Below, piece by piece: positions 24,871 to 34,663 of a stretch of DNA of 64,000 nt (position 1 is its first letter; each line of letters begins with the position of its first letter). Under the pieces are notes generated by a model that saw only the letters and a program-made list of their open reading frames with translations, searched no databases and had not been told where the DNA came from. Position numbers and translations under genes: made by a program. The stretch comes from Paucibacter sediminis (lineage in GTDB: Bacteria > Pseudomonadota > Gammaproteobacteria > Burkholderiales > Burkholderiaceae_C), in NCBI RefSeq assembly GCF_030254645.1, contig NZ_CP116346.1, positions 3,191,001-3,255,000 on the forward strand. Reading direction: 5' to 3'.

Positions 24871-25125
24871 ATGAGCAAGCCTCCCATGCCCACCAGCAAA
24901 GCCGCTGCACCAGCGGCAGTTCCAGCCAGTTACGAGCTCGCGCTCGACGAGCTGGAGCGCCTGGTCGCATCCATGGAGGCCGGGGCATTGCCGCTGGATC
25001 AATTGCTGGACAGCTATCGCCGTGGCGCGGAGCTGCTGGGTTTTTGCCGCGCCCGCCTGCAGGCCGTGGAGCAACAGGTCAAGGTGCTGGAGGGTGGCGA
25101 GATGAAAACCTGGGAGGAGTCCTGA
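24871..25125 (+). CDS. xseB: Exodeoxyribonuclease VII small subunit
   Basis: An 84-residue protein matching XseB: the helical core [29 protein letters not shown] and [23 protein letters not shown] is diagnostic. It binds XseA, which degrades single-stranded DNA; xseA is not in the window. As in most proteobacteria it is the first gene of the xseB-ispA-dxs cluster. The start is ATG 24871 (ATG 24886 is also in frame). The ispA start follows the stop by 2 nt. Confidence 0.95.
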   Translation: MSKPPMPTSKAAAPAAVPASYELALDELERLVASMEAGALPLDQLLDSYRRGAELLGFCRARLQAVEQQVKVLEGGEMKTWEES

Positions 25126-25127
25126 GC

Positions 25128-26015
25128 GTGGATGCAGGCGTATTTGAACAATGGATGCAGCGCGCTCTGCTGGCTTACGAGCGGGCGCTGGACGAATGGG
25201 TGCCTGCGGATGCGCCCGCCGGACTGGGCGAGGCGATGCGTTATGGCGTGCTGGGTGCCGGCAAGCGCCTGCGGCCGCTGCTGGTGCTGGCCGCCTGCGA
25301 GGCGGTCGACGGCGACGCCCCGGCCGCCCTGCGTGCCGGCACGGCGGTGGAGCTGATCCACGCCTACTCCCTGATCCATGACGATATGCCCTGCATGGAC
25401 AACGACGTGCTGCGCCGTGGCAAGCCCACCGTGCATGTGCAATTCGGCGAGGCCCAGGCCATGCTGGCGGGCGACGCCATGCAGGCCCTGGCCTTCGAGG
25501 TTCTGACGCCGGAGGCCGGCATCGCGCCGGCCCTGCAGGCGCGCCTGTGCGCGCTGCTGGCGCGCGCCTCGGGCCATGCCGGCATGGCCGGCGGCCAGGC
25601 CATCGATCTGGCCAGCGTTGGCAAGGACCTGGACGAGGCCACGTTGCGCGACATGCACCGCCGCAAGACCGGCGTGCTGCTGCAGGGCAGCGTGCTGATG
25701 GGCGCCGCCTGTGGCGAGACCACGCCCGCGACCTGGGCCGCGCTGACCGACTATGGCGCCGCCATCGGCCTGGCCTTCCAGGTGGTGGACGACATCCTGG
25801 ACGTGACCCAGGACTCCGCCGTGCTGGGCAAGACCGCCGGCAAGGACCAGGAGGCCAACAAGCCCACCTATGTGAGCCTGATGGGCCTGGACGGCGCGCG
25901 CCGCTACGCCGATGAACTGCGCGCGCAAGCCCATGCGGCGCTGGCGCGCTCGGGGCTCACCAACACCGCCTGGCTCAGCCTGCTGGCCGACCGCGTGGTG
26001 GACCGGGACAACTGA
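25128..26015 (+). CDS. ispA: (2E,6E)-farnesyl diphosphate synthase
   Basis: A 295-residue trans-prenyltransferase that condenses IPP with DMAPP and GPP to farnesyl diphosphate in the cytoplasm. The first aspartate-rich motif is DDMPCMD (Asp85, 86, 91) and the second is DDILD near residue 220; GAGKRLRP and GQAIDL are also intact. The start is GTG 25128, with GGGAGGAG at 25112-25119 placed 8 nt upstream. The longer upstream frame is the xseB gene in another phase. It supplies ubiquinone and peptidoglycan lipid carriers and is followed 20 nt later by dxs. Confidence 0.96.
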   Translation: MDAGVFEQWMQRALLAYERALDEWVPADAPAGLGEAMRYGVLGAGKRLRPLLVLAACEAVDGDAPAALRAGTAVELIHAYSLIHDDMPCMDNDVLRRGKPTVHVQFGEAQAMLAGDAMQALAFEVLTPEAGIAPALQARLCALLARASGHAGMAGGQAIDLASVGKDLDEATLRDMHRRKTGVLLQGSVLMGAACGETTPATWAALTDYGAAIGLAFQVVDDILDVTQDSAVLGKTAGKDQEANKPTYVSLMGLDGARRYADELRAQAHAALARSGLTNTAWLSLLADRVVDRDN

Positions 26016-26035
26016 CAGCTCGGGATGCATCGCAC

Positions 26036-27952
26036 ATGAATTTCTCGCTCCTGCGCACCATCAACAGCCCGGCCGATCTGCGCCGGCTGCCGCGCACCGA
26101 TCTGGCCAAGCTGGCCGACGAGCTGCGCGCCTATGTGCTGGAGAGCGTCTCCAAGACCGGTGGCCACCTGGGCTCCAACCTGGGCGCGGTGGAACTGACT
26201 GTGGCGCTGCACTATGTGTTCAACACCCCGCATGACCGGCTGGTCTGGGATGTGGGCCACCAGACCTATCCGCACAAGGTGCTGACGGGCCGCCGCGAGG
26301 CCATGGCGGGCCTGCGCCAGCTGGGCGGCATCAGCGGCTTTCCGCGCCGCGACGAGAGCGAGTACGACACCTTCGGCACCGGCCATTCCTCCACCTCGAT
26401 CTCGGCCGCCCATGGCATGGCCATGGCCGCCAAGCTCAAGGGCGAGCATCGCAAGGCCGTGGCCATCATCGGCGACGGCTCGATGACGGCGGGCATGGCC
26501 TTCGAGGCACTCAACAATGCCGGCGTCTCGCATGGCGGCCTGATGGGCGACGTGCTGGTGATACTGAACGACAACGACATGTCGATCAGCCCGCCGGTGG
26601 GCGCACTCAACAAGTATCTGGCGCGCCTGATGAGCGGCAAGTTCTACGGCGCCGCGCGCGAGGGCGCCAAGAGCGTGCTGAAGAACACGCCGCTGTACGA
26701 GTTTGCGCGCCGCTTCGAGGAGCACACCAAGGGCATGGTCGTGCCCGGCACCATCTTCGAGGAGTTCGGCTTCAACTATGTGGGCCCGATCGATGGCCAT
26801 GACCTCGATGCGCTGATCCCCACGCTGGAGAACCTGCGCAGCCGCTCGGGCCCGCAGTTCCTGCATGTGGTGACCAAGAAGGGTCAGGGCTACAAGCTGG
26901 CCGAGGCCGATCCGGTCAAGTACCACGCCGCCTCGGGCAAGTTCGATCCGGCGGTGGGTTTCGTCAAGCCGGCCACGCCGCCCAAGCCCACCTTCACCCA
27001 GATCTTCGGTGACTGGCTGTGCGACATGGCCGAGGCCGACGCGCGCCTGGTGGGCATCACCCCCGCGATGCGCGAGGGTTCGGGCATGGTGGACTTCCAC
27101 AAGCGCTTCCCGACCCGCTATCACGACGTCGGCATTGCCGAGCAGCATGCGGTGACCTTCGGCGCGGGCCTGGCCTGCGAGGGGCTGAAGCCGGTGGTGG
27201 CGATCTACTCCACCTTCCTGCAGCGCGCCTACGACCAGATGATCCACGATGTGGCGATCCAGAACCTGCCGGTGCTGTTCGCGCTCGATCGTGCCGGCCT
27301 GGTGGGTGCCGATGGTGCCACCCATGCCGGCAACTACGACATTGCCTACACGCGCTGCATTCCGAACATGGCCCTGCTGACGCCGGCGGACGAGAACGAA
27401 TGCCGCCAGGCGCTCTACACCGGCTTCCAGCACGATGGCCCGGCCACGGTGCGCTATCCGCGCGGCGCTGGCGTGGGTGTGCCGGTGCAGAAGCAGATGA
27501 CGGCCCTGCCATGGGGCAAGGGCGAAATGCGCCGCGAGAGCGGCCGCCTGCAGGGCCAGGGGCCGCGCATCGCCATCCTGGCCTTTGGCACCTTGCTCTA
27601 CCCCTGCCTGCAGGCGGCCGAGCAGCTCGACGCCACGGTGGCGAATATGCGCTTCGTGAAGCCGCTGGACGACGCCCTGGTGGCCGAGTTGGCACGCACG
27701 CACGACGCCCTGGTGACGGTGGAAGACGGCTGCGTGATGGGCGGTGCCGGCAGCGCGGTGCTGGAGTCTCTGCAGGCCGCCGGCCTGAGCCTGCCGGTGC
27801 TGCAACTGGGCCTGCCCGATGTGTTCGTCGAACATGGCGATCCGGCCAAGCTGATGTCGCAATGCGGCCTGGACGCCGCGGGCATCGAGCAATCCATCTT
27901 CAAGCGCTTTGGCGGCCGTCCGACGCTGCTGCGCGCAGCCGCAAACCAGTAA
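26036..27952 (+). CDS. dxs: 1-deoxy-D-xylulose-5-phosphate synthase
   Basis: A 638-residue thiamine-diphosphate enzyme that condenses pyruvate and glyceraldehyde-3-phosphate, the entry and main control step of the MEP isoprenoid pathway. The ThDP motif [16 protein letters not shown] (near residue 144), the [13 protein letters not shown] segment and the transketolase middle-domain motif [17 protein letters not shown] are intact. E. coli Dxs is 620 residues. Clustering with ispA and xseB is conserved across proteobacteria and places early and late steps of isoprenoid synthesis in one transcript. Confidence 0.97.
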   Translation: MNFSLLRTINSPADLRRLPRTDLAKLADELRAYVLESVSKTGGHLGSNLGAVELTVALHYVFNTPHDRLVWDVGHQTYPHKVLTGRREAMAGLRQLGGISGFPRRDESEYDTFGTGHSSTSISAAHGMAMAAKLKGEHRKAVAIIGDGSMTAGMAFEALNNAGVSHGGLMGDVLVILNDNDMSISPPVGALNKYLARLMSGKFYGAAREGAKSVLKNTPLYEFARRFEEHTKGMVVPGTIFEEFGFNYVGPIDGHDLDALIPTLENLRSRSGPQFLHVVTKKGQGYKLAEADPVKYHAASGKFDPAVGFVKPATPPKPTFTQIFGDWLCDMAEADARLVGITPAMREGSGMVDFHKRFPTRYHDVGIAEQHAVTFGAGLACEGLKPVVAIYSTFLQRAYDQMIHDVAIQNLPVLFALDRAGLVGADGATHAGNYDIAYTRCIPNMALLTPADENECRQALYTGFQHDGPATVRYPRGAGVGVPVQKQMTALPWGKGEMRRESGRLQGQGPRIAILAFGTLLYPCLQAAEQLDATVANMRFVKPLDDALVAELARTHDALVTVEDGCVMGGAGSAVLESLQAAGLSLPVLQLGLPDVFVEHGDPAKLMSQCGLDAAGIEQSIFKRFGGRPTLLRAAANQ

Positions 27953-27958
27953 GCCCCG

Positions 27959-27979
27959 ACCGAGGCAAGGTTCCTCGGT
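27959..27979 (+). terminator. Weak hairpin after dxs
   Basis: ACCGAGG (27959-27965) and CCTCGGT (27973-27979) form a 7-bp stem with a 7-nt loop just after the dxs stop, followed by TGGTGC rather than a T run. It may reduce readthrough into folE2. Confidence 0.35.
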
Positions 27980-27997
27980 TGGTGCGATGCTCCCCTT

Positions 27998-28792
27998 ATG
28001 AATCAATTGACGAGCGCCCTGCACATTCCCGACACCCAAAGCGAGCGCGATGAGCGCCATCTGGTGATCCAGCGTGTCGGCGTCAAGGATGTGCGCTATC
28101 CCCTGCAGCTGCGCATCGCTGGCAAGGCGCAGCCCACGGTGGGCCAGTGGACCCTGGACGTGGCCCTGCCGGCGGAGAAGAAGGGCACGCATATGTCGCG
28201 CTTCGTGGCCTGGCTGGATGCCTTGCACGAGCCGCTGGACGCGGCCGGCCTGCGCGCATTGCATGCCCAGATGCTAGCCAAGCTGGAGGCGGTGGAGGGG
28301 CGCATCGAGGTGCGCTTTGCCTTCTTCCTGCGCAAGCGCGCGCCGGTCTCGGGCATCGAGAGCATGCTGGACTACCAGGGCGCGCTGATCTCCGAAACGC
28401 GGGCCGGCAAGACGACGGTGCGTGCCGAGGTGGCGGTGCCGGTGAAGAGCCTGTGCCCCTGCTCCAAGGAAATCTCGGACTACGGCGCCCACAACCAGCG
28501 CTCGCTGGTCACCATCAGCGCCGAGCTGAAGGACGATAGCCTGAGCTGGCAGGAGCTGGTGCGCTTTGCGGAAGAGAGCGCGTCCAGCGAGATCTGGCCC
28601 CTGCTCAAGCGCACCGACGAGAAGTGGATCACCGAGCACGCCTACGAGAACCCCAAGTTCGTCGAGGACCTGGTGCGCGACGTGGCGCTGCGCCTGAATG
28701 CCGAGCCGCGCATCGGTGCCTATGCGGTGGACGTCGAGAATTTCGAGTCCATACACAACCACTCGGCCTACGCCCGCATCGAGCGCCTCTGA
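27998..28792 (+). CDS. folE2: GTP cyclohydrolase FolE2 (type IB)
   Basis: A 264-residue enzyme converting GTP to 7,8-dihydroneopterin triphosphate, the first step of tetrahydrofolate (and queuosine precursor) synthesis. The FolE2 motif [22 protein letters not shown] carries the metal-binding cysteine, and the C-terminal [11 protein letters not shown] is diagnostic. FolE2 is metal-promiscuous and often zinc-stress-linked. Here no Zur-like box was seen. It lies 45 nt after dxs, in the same direction, behind a weak hairpin. Confidence 0.96.
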   Translation: MNQLTSALHIPDTQSERDERHLVIQRVGVKDVRYPLQLRIAGKAQPTVGQWTLDVALPAEKKGTHMSRFVAWLDALHEPLDAAGLRALHAQMLAKLEAVEGRIEVRFAFFLRKRAPVSGIESMLDYQGALISETRAGKTTVRAEVAVPVKSLCPCSKEISDYGAHNQRSLVTISAELKDDSLSWQELVRFAEESASSEIWPLLKRTDEKWITEHAYENPKFVEDLVRDVALRLNAEPRIGAYAVDVENFESIHNHSAYARIERL

Positions 28793-29701
28793 TCAGCCCG
28801 CTGACAAGCGCTCGGAAATGCGCTTGAGCGCCTGCTTCACAAGGTTCAGGTAGTCGGCCGTCAGCGCCTGTGCCGGCCGGTGTTCCGGCAGCAAGGCGTT
28901 CAGCTCGAAGGGCAGGGATACCGCAAAGCGCCGCCATTGCAGGCGCTCGTTGGCGCAGGCAAGTGCGGTGAGTGGGTTCACGATGGCCAGGCCCAGCCCC
29001 GCTTCGACCATGGCGCACACCGCCACCGCGCTGTGTGTTTGCAGCTGCATGCGGCGCTGCACACCCGCAGTGGCAAAGATGCGATCCAGTTCGATGCGGT
29101 AGGGGTCCTCGGCCGCCAGGCTGATGAAGCGCTCGCCCTCGAAGTCGGCCGGGCTCAGCACCGGCTTGGCCAGCAGGGCGTGACCCGCCGGCAGCACGCA
29201 CAGCTCGTCCAGGCTGGTGAGCCGCTCCAGGCGCGTGCCGGCCACCGTCTGGCGCTGCTCGCTCAGGCCCAGGTCGAAGCGCTGGGCGCTCATCCACTCT
29301 TCCAGCAGCGGGGATTCCTGCGGCGTGATGCTCAGCTGGGCCGCGGGATGGTGCACCAGGAAGGCCGCGCTCACCGCCGGCAGCAGGGCATGGCCCAGGG
29401 CCGGCAGACAGAGGATGTTGAGCCGCTCCTGCTCGGCGCGCCCCAGTTCGTTGGCGCGGCTGATGACGCGCTCCAGGCCCTGGAAGGAGCGCTGCACCTC
29501 GTCAAACAGCTGCAGGGCCCGGGCCGTGGCCTTGAGCCGTCCGCGCTGGCGCTCGAACAGGGCATAGCCCAGCAATTGCTCCAGGCGCGCCAGCTCCCGG
29601 CTGATGGTCGGCTGCGAGCTGTGCAGCGCCGCCGCTGCCGCCGTGACGCTGCCGGCATGCATGACGGCACGGAACACCTCGATATGGCGGTGGCTGATCA
29701 T
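28793..29701 (-). CDS. lysR: LysR-family regulator, probably of lysA
   Basis: A 302-residue LTTR. The N-terminal winged HTH (VFRAVMHAGSVTAAAAALHSSQPTISRELARLEQ, about residues 9-42) is followed by an effector-binding periplasmic-protein-like domain. It is divergent from lysA across an 80-nt gap, the classic lysR-lysA arrangement in which LysR activates lysA when lysine is low and diaminopimelate is high. The protein begins MISHRHIEVF like known LysR orthologues. The stop codon is immediately adjacent to the convergent folE2 stop. Confidence 0.85.
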   Translation of the reverse strand: MISHRHIEVFRAVMHAGSVTAAAAALHSSQPTISRELARLEQLLGYALFERQRGRLKATARALQLFDEVQRSFQGLERVISRANELGRAEQERLNILCLPALGHALLPAVSAAFLVHHPAAQLSITPQESPLLEEWMSAQRFDLGLSEQRQTVAGTRLERLTSLDELCVLPAGHALLAKPVLSPADFEGERFISLAAEDPYRIELDRIFATAGVQRRMQLQTHSAVAVCAMVEAGLGLAIVNPLTALACANERLQWRRFAVSLPFELNALLPEHRPAQALTADYLNLVKQALKRISERLSAG

Positions 29702-29781
29702 GCTTAAACCATATCAGAAGTGGATCATCTTGCGAAACCAAAGCATTTGAATGAATGCAAGAGGGATGGCACGATGCCGCC
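29702..29781. promoter_or_regulatory. lysR-lysA divergent promoter/operator region
   Basis: The 80-nt spacer is A/T-richer than its flanks. It contains an inverted repeat, GCATT (29743-29747) and AATGC (29754-29758), of the size bound by LTTRs. The repeat overlaps an in-frame ATG at 29755, which argues for ATG 29782 as the true lysA start. No unambiguous -10/-35 pair was found on either strand. Confidence 0.4.
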
Positions 29782-31017
29782 ATGCCTCAAGACCTGAACC
29801 CCTCCCTGCTGCGCTCGCTGGCCCAGCGCTTCGGCACCCCGCTGTGGGTGTACGACGCCGCGGTGATACGCGAGCGCATCGCCGCGCTGAAAGCCTTCGA
29901 CACGGTGCGTTTTGCCCAGAAGGCCTGCTCCAACACCCATATCCTGAAGCTGATGCGCGAGCAGGGCGTCAAGGTCGATGCGGTCTCGCGTGGCGAGATC
30001 CTGCGGGCGCTGGCGGCCGGCTATCGGGCGGGTGGCGACGAGATCGTGTTCACCGCCGACCTGCTGGACCGCGAGACGCTGGCCACCGTGGTCGAGCACC
30101 GCGTGCCGGTAAACGCCGGTTCGATCGACATGCTGCGCCAGCTCGGTGCCATGTCCAAGGGCCACAAGGTCTGGCTGCGCATCAACCCCGGCTTCGGCCA
30201 TGGCCACAGCAACAAGACCAATACCGGCGGCGAGCACAGCAAGCATGGCATCTGGCACAGCGAGCTCACCGAGGCGCTGGCCGTTATCAAGGACGAGGGC
30301 CTGCAGCTGGTGGGCCTGCACATGCACATTGGTTCGGGCGTGGACTACGGGCATCTGAGCCAGGTCTGCGGCGCCATGGTGGGCCTGGTGCGCCAGACCC
30401 AGGCAGCGGGCCATGACCTGCAGGCGATCTCGGCCGGCGGTGGCCTGTCGATCCCCTATCGCGATGGCGATGCCGGCATCGACACGGCCCATTACTTCGG
30501 CCTCTGGGATGCCGCCCGCCAGGAGGCCGAGGCCCTCTTGGGTCACAAGCTGCATCTGGAAATCGAGCCGGGCCGCTTCCTGGTGGCCGAGTCCGGTCTG
30601 CTGCTGGCCGAGGTGCGTGCTACCAAGAACGCCGGCAACAACCATTTCGTGCTGGTCGACGCCGGCTTCAACGAGCTGATGCGTCCGGCCATGTACGGCG
30701 CCTTCCATGCCATGAGCCTCCTGCCGCGCGATGGCAGCCCGCGCCCCAGCCGCCCCACCGTGGTGGCCGGGCCGCTGTGCGAATCGGGCGACGTGTTCAC
30801 CCAGGAAGACGGCGGCGTGGTCGTGCCGCGTGAGCTGATGGCGGCCGAGGTCGGCGACCTGCTGGTGATCCACGACACCGGGGCCTATGGCGCCTCGATG
30901 TCCAGCAACTACAACAGCCGGCCCCTGATTGCCGAGGTGCTGGTCGATGGCGCGACCGAGGCGCGCCTGATCCGCCGCCGCCAGATGGTCGAGGAACTGC
31001 TGGCGCTGGAGGCCTGA
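29782..31017 (+). CDS. lysA: Diaminopimelate decarboxylase
   Basis: A 411-residue PLP enzyme of the alanine-racemase-fold group IV decarboxylases that converts meso-diaminopimelate to lysine. The PLP lysine lies in RFAQKACSN (near residue 46). GLHMHIGSG, SAGGGLSIPYR and the C-terminal substrate motif GPLCESGDVF (near residue 333) with DTGAYG are all intact. Length and motif order fit LysA rather than ornithine decarboxylases. ATG 29782 is preferred over ATG 29755, which lies inside the putative operator. Confidence 0.95.
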   Translation: MPQDLNPSLLRSLAQRFGTPLWVYDAAVIRERIAALKAFDTVRFAQKACSNTHILKLMREQGVKVDAVSRGEILRALAAGYRAGGDEIVFTADLLDRETLATVVEHRVPVNAGSIDMLRQLGAMSKGHKVWLRINPGFGHGHSNKTNTGGEHSKHGIWHSELTEALAVIKDEGLQLVGLHMHIGSGVDYGHLSQVCGAMVGLVRQTQAAGHDLQAISAGGGLSIPYRDGDAGIDTAHYFGLWDAARQEAEALLGHKLHLEIEPGRFLVAESGLLLAEVRATKNAGNNHFVLVDAGFNELMRPAMYGAFHAMSLLPRDGSPRPSRPTVVAGPLCESGDVFTQEDGGVVVPRELMAAEVGDLLVIHDTGAYGASMSSNYNSRPLIAEVLVDGATEARLIRRRQMVEELLALEA

Positions 31018-31075
31018 TAGGGAATTCCAATAAGGGTGATTTGATTAACCAAAACTAACGGCACGCTAGTGTCGA

Positions 31076-31081
31076 TATAGT
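31076..31081 (+). promoter_or_regulatory. Putative -10 element of ahpC
   Basis: TATAGT lies 38 nt before the ahpC ATG, with AAGGA (31108-31112) as a well-placed ribosome-binding site. No consensus -35 is present, compatible with activator dependence. I looked for an OxyR box and found only poor partial matches. Confidence 0.4.
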
Positions 31082-31119
31082 TCAGTCATTCCATCAACCA
31101 CCCTAGCAAGGAACCCCCG

Positions 31120-31683
31120 ATGTCCCTGATCAACACCCAAGTCCAGCCCTTCAAGACCGAGGCTTTTCACAACGGCAAGTTCATCACCGTCACCGAAGAG
31201 TCGCTGAAGGGCAAGTGGTCCGTGCTGATCTTCATGCCGGCTGCCTTCACCTTCAACTGCCCGACCGAAGTGGAAGACGCGGCCGACCATTACGCCGAAT
31301 TCCAGAAGGCCGAGACCGAGGTCTACATCGTCACGACCGACACGCATTTCGCCCACAAGGTCTGGCACGAAACCTCGCCGGCCGTCAGCAAGGCCAAGTT
31401 CCCCCTGGTCGGCGACCCGACGCACCAGCTGACGAACGCCTTCGGCGTGCACATCCCCGAAGAAGGCCTGGCCCTGCGCGGCACCTTCGTGATCAACCCG
31501 GAAGGCGTGATCAAGACGGCCGAAGTGCACTCGAACGAGATCGCCCGTGACGTCAAGGAAACCCTGCGCAAGCTCAAGGCGGCCCAGTACACCGCCAAGA
31601 ACCCTGGCCAGGTCTGCCCGGCCAAGTGGAACGAAGGTGCCAAGACCATCGCTCCCTCCCTCGATCTGGTCGGCAAGATCTAA
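31120..31683 (+). CDS. ahpC: Alkyl hydroperoxide reductase AhpC (2-Cys peroxiredoxin)
   Basis: A 187-residue typical 2-Cys peroxiredoxin. The peroxidatic cysteine is Cys47 in FTFNCPTE, and the resolving cysteine is near residue 166 in GQVCPAKW. It reduces H2O2 and organic peroxides and is recycled by AhpF, encoded downstream. Length equals E. coli AhpC (187). A/T-ending codons are rarer and GAA is commoner than in neighbours, consistent with a highly expressed gene. A long hairpin separates it from ahpF. Confidence 0.97.
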   Translation: MSLINTQVQPFKTEAFHNGKFITVTEESLKGKWSVLIFMPAAFTFNCPTEVEDAADHYAEFQKAETEVYIVTTDTHFAHKVWHETSPAVSKAKFPLVGDPTHQLTNAFGVHIPEEGLALRGTFVINPEGVIKTAEVHSNEIARDVKETLRKLKAAQYTAKNPGQVCPAKWNEGAKTIAPSLDLVGKI

Positions 31684-31696
31684 ACCATGATCGCCC

Positions 31697-31726
31697 TTGC
31701 TGCGAGCCCGGGAGGGCTTGCGGCAA
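31697..31726 (+). other. 13-bp GNRA-capped hairpin between ahpC and ahpF
   Basis: TTGCTGCGAGCCC (31697-31709) pairs continuously with GGGCTTGCGGCAA (31714-31726), allowing two G-U pairs, and is closed by a GGGA tetraloop. It starts 13 nt after the ahpC stop and lacks a T tract. It probably stabilises the ahpC mRNA 3' end or lowers readthrough to ahpF, giving an excess of peroxiredoxin over its reductase. Confidence 0.6.
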
Positions 31727-31826
31727 TCCCCCAAGAGCCGCGCAAGCGACTCTGAGAGCGCCTCGTCCAAGGGGGTGTTCCCAGAGTGGCTTATCCCGCC
31801 ACGCCTGAACAAGGAGCCCTACCACC

Positions 31827-33380
31827 ATGTTGGACGACACCCTCAAATCCCAGCTCAAGGCCTATCTCGAGCGCGTCACCGTCCCCTTCGAGATCGAAGC
31901 CTCGCTGGACGACAGCGACAGCGCCAGGGAACTGCTGGCCCTGCTGCAGGACATCGCCGCGATGTCCGACAAGATCAGCCTCAAGGCCGATGGCCAGGAC
32001 CAGCGCCGCCCTTCCTTCAGCCTGAAGCGCCTGGACTCAGAGATGAGCCTGCGCTTTGCGGCGATCCCGCTGGGCCATGAGTTCACCTCCCTGGTGCTGG
32101 CCCTGCTGTGGACCGGCGGCCATCCGCCCAAGGTCGAGCAGGACGTCATTGATCAGATCAAGGGCCTGGACGGCGAGTACAGCTTCGAGGTCTATATGAG
32201 CCTCAGCTGCCACAACTGCCCGGACGTGGTGCAGGCGCTGAGCCTGATGTCCGTGCTCAACCCCAGGGTCAAGACGGTCGTCATCGACGGGGCGTTGTTC
32301 CAGGACGAGGTCAATGCCCGCGAGGTCATGGCCGTGCCCAGCGTCTACCTGAACGGCCAGCCCTTCGGCTCGGGTCGCATGACGGTGGAAGAGATCGTCG
32401 CCAAGCTCGACACCGGCGCCGCGGACAAGGACGCCGCCAAGCTCTCGGCCAAGGACCCCTTCGATGTGCTGGTGGTGGGGGGTGGCCCCGCCGGCGCTGC
32501 CGCGGCGGTGTACGCCGCCCGCAAGGGCATCCGCACGGCAATAGCGGCCGAGCGCTTCGGCGGCCAGGTCAACGACACGCTGGCGATCGAGAACTACATC
32601 TCGGTGCTGGAGACCGACGGCCCCAAGTTCGCGATGAGCCTGGAGGCGCACGTCAAGGCCTATGGCGTCGACGTGATGAACCTGCAGCGCGGCGACAAGC
32701 TGATCCCGGCCGCCACGCCCGGTGGCCTGGTCGAGGTGCAGCTGGCCAACGGCGGCACGCTCAAGAGCAGGACCGTGATCCTCTCCACCGGCGCGCGCTG
32801 GAGGAATGTGAACGTGCCCGGCGAGCAGGAGTACAAGAACAAGGGCGTGGCCTACTGCCCGCATTGCGACGGCCCGCTCTTCAAGGGCAAGCGCGTGGCG
32901 GTGATCGGCGGCGGCAACTCCGGCGTGGAAGCGGCCATCGACCTGGCCGGCCTCGTGAGCCATGTGACCCTGATCGAATTCGGCGAGGCCTTGCGTGCCG
33001 ATGCGGTGCTGGTCAGCAAGCTCAAGAGCCTGCCCAACGTCAGCATCCACACGCAGGCCCAGACCACCGAGTTGACCGGCGATGGCCACAAGCTGAACGG
33101 CCTGAGCTACACCGACCGTGCCAGCGGCGAGTCGCGCCACATCGAGCTGGAAGGCGTGTTCGTGCAGATCGGCCTGGTGCCCAATACCGAGTGGCTGCGT
33201 GGCGTGGTGGAACTCTCCAAGCACGGCGAGATCATCGTCGACGCCAGGGGCCAGACCTCGGTGCCGGGCGTGTTCGCCGCCGGCGACGCCACCACCGTGC
33301 CCTTCAAGCAGATCATCATCGCCGCCGGCGATGGCGCGAAGGCGGCGCTGGGCGCCTTTGATTACCTGATGCGCACCTGA
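31827..33380 (+). CDS. ahpF: Alkyl hydroperoxide reductase subunit F
   Basis: A 517-residue flavoprotein disulfide reductase that passes electrons from NADH to AhpC. The N-terminal tandem thioredoxin fold carries the CxxC of [10 protein letters not shown] (near residue 130). The FAD motif [19 protein letters not shown] begins near 213, the second redox CxxC is in YCPHCDG (near 346), and the NADH motif [14 protein letters not shown] lies near 360. Length matches E. coli AhpF (521). It lies 143 nt after ahpC, with AAGGAG before the ATG. Confidence 0.97.
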   Translation: MLDDTLKSQLKAYLERVTVPFEIEASLDDSDSARELLALLQDIAAMSDKISLKADGQDQRRPSFSLKRLDSEMSLRFAAIPLGHEFTSLVLALLWTGGHPPKVEQDVIDQIKGLDGEYSFEVYMSLSCHNCPDVVQALSLMSVLNPRVKTVVIDGALFQDEVNAREVMAVPSVYLNGQPFGSGRMTVEEIVAKLDTGAADKDAAKLSAKDPFDVLVVGGGPAGAAAAVYAARKGIRTAIAAERFGGQVNDTLAIENYISVLETDGPKFAMSLEAHVKAYGVDVMNLQRGDKLIPAATPGGLVEVQLANGGTLKSRTVILSTGARWRNVNVPGEQEYKNKGVAYCPHCDGPLFKGKRVAVIGGGNSGVEAAIDLAGLVSHVTLIEFGEALRADAVLVSKLKSLPNVSIHTQAQTTELTGDGHKLNGLSYTDRASGESRHIELEGVFVQIGLVPNTEWLRGVVELSKHGEIIVDARGQTSVPGVFAAGDATTVPFKQIIIAAGDGAKAALGAFDYLMRT

Positions 33381-33401
33381 TGCGCAACTAATGCCCGCTG
33401 C

Positions 33402-34283
33402 TCAGGCGCGGCGGCTGTTCAGCCAGCCCTCCAGGCTGTAGACCAGCAGCGCCGCCCAGATCAGGCCGAAGCCCACCACCCGGGCCGCGGCAAAGGGCTC
33501 GTGGTACAGCCACACGCCCAGCATGAACTGGATGCTGGGCGAGATGTATTGCAAGAGGCCCAGCGTCGTCATCGGGATGCGGCGCGCGCCGGCGGCGAAC
33601 AGCAGCAGGGGCAGGGCGGTGAGCGGGCCGGCGAACAGCAGCCAAGTGATCATGCCGGCGTCGCCCTGCGCCAGCGCGCTGTCGCCCTGGCTGGTCCACC
33701 AACCCAGCGCCGCCGCGGCCACGGGCGTCAGCAGCATGGTCTCGAGGGCCAGGCCTTCCAGCGCGCCCAGGCTGGCCACCTTGCGCAGCAGCCCGTAGAT
33801 GCCGAAGCTGGCCGCCAGCACCAGGGCCACCCAGGGCAGGCGGCCGGTCTGCAGGGTCAGCCACAGCACGCCGGCCGCCGCCAGACCCACCGCCAGCCAT
33901 TGCAGGCGGCGCGGCCGCTCGTGCAGGAACACATAGCCCAGCGCCACATTCACCAGCGGGTTGATGAAGTAGCCCAGGCTGGCGTCCAGCACATGGTCGT
34001 GCTGCACCGCCCACACATAGGTCAACCAGTTGGCCGAGAGCAGCAAGGCCGAGAGCGCAAACGCGCCCAGCACCTTGGGCTGGCGCAGCAGCGGGCCCAG
34101 CCAGGCCCAGCGTTTCAGGACCGCCAGCACGATCAGCATGAAGACCATGCACCAGACCGTGCGGTGCGCCACCACCTCCAGGGAGGGCACGCCGGCCAGT
34201 TGCTTGAAATAGAGCGGGAACAGGCCCCAGGCCGCGTAGGCGAGGGCGGCGTAGATGACGCCTTTAGAGGAATCGCGATTCAT
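33402..34283 (-). CDS. rarD: RarD-type EamA transporter
   Basis: A 293-residue ten-helix DMT protein. The N-terminus KGVIYAALAYAAWGLFPLYFK and the block DASLGYFINPLVNVALGYVFLHERP are the RarD hallmarks, as is SPSIQFMLGVWLYHEPF near the end. RarD was named for chloramphenicol sensitivity, and its true substrate is unknown. ATG 34283 (MNRDSSKG) is chosen over ATG 34292 upstream. It is convergent with ahpF across 21 nt. Confidence 0.92.
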   Translation of the reverse strand: MNRDSSKGVIYAALAYAAWGLFPLYFKQLAGVPSLEVVAHRTVWCMVFMLIVLAVLKRWAWLGPLLRQPKVLGAFALSALLLSANWLTYVWAVQHDHVLDASLGYFINPLVNVALGYVFLHERPRRLQWLAVGLAAAGVLWLTLQTGRLPWVALVLAASFGIYGLLRKVASLGALEGLALETMLLTPVAAAALGWWTSQGDSALAQGDAGMITWLLFAGPLTALPLLLFAAGARRIPMTTLGLLQYISPSIQFMLGVWLYHEPFAAARVVGFGLIWAALLVYSLEGWLNSRRA

Positions 34284-34377
34284 TGCCCGCATTGTCCCCA
34301 TGCCGGGCCAGGCCTGCCGGCCAAGGGTCATGGCCGGGAAATCCTGTGTGCGGCGTGCGCCCCCCGCCGGTGCTTAA

Positions 34378-34659
34378 ATGAGTGCCATGCCCCGCATTGT
34401 CTTCACCCCGCAGCTGCGCCGCCTGCTTGGCGAGGTGCCTGATTTTGACGCCGGCGCCCTGGTGCTGCGCGAGGCGCTGGCACAGGCCTTTGCCGCGCAG
34501 CCGCGCTTGCGCAGTTATGTGCTTGACGATCAGGGGCATGTGCGCGCCAATGTGGCGATCTTTGTGGATGGTCGTCGCCTGCACGATCGCGTGCGCTTGA
34601 GCGATGCGCTGCGGCCCGACAGCGTCGTCCATGTCCTGCAAGCCCTGTCCGGAGGATGA
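34378..34659 (+). CDS. MoaD/ThiS-like beta-grasp protein
   Basis: A 93-residue ubiquitin-like protein: VFTPQLRRLL, LREALAQAFAAQPRLRSYVLDDQGHVR, VAIFVDGRRL and LRPDSVVHVLQALSGG follow the MoaD/ThiS pattern, including the terminal Gly-Gly exposed at the C-terminus. Proteins of this fold carry sulfur as a C-terminal thiocarboxylate in cofactor synthesis or act as modifiers. No moaE, moeB, thiF or thiG is nearby. Instead the beta-propeller gene follows 4 nt later, so the pair is likely functional together. ATG 34387 is an alternative start. Confidence 0.82.
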   Translation: MSAMPRIVFTPQLRRLLGEVPDFDAGALVLREALAQAFAAQPRLRSYVLDDQGHVRANVAIFVDGRRLHDRVRLSDALRPDSVVHVLQALSGG

Positions 34660-34663
34660 ACTC

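Noticed and set aside
25904..28264. A 786-residue minus-strand open frame
   Set aside because: It is antisense to dxs and folE2, with shadow-frame composition and no domain.
29755..29781. Longer lysA start at ATG 29755
   Set aside because: It lies inside the putative LysR operator repeat, and the extra nine residues are not typical of the LysA N-terminus.
31018..31119. OxyR box upstream of ahpC
   Set aside because: The ATAG/CTAT quarter-sites with 7-nt spacing match only in part (one ATAG, one CTAG, then poor matches), so no site is claimed.
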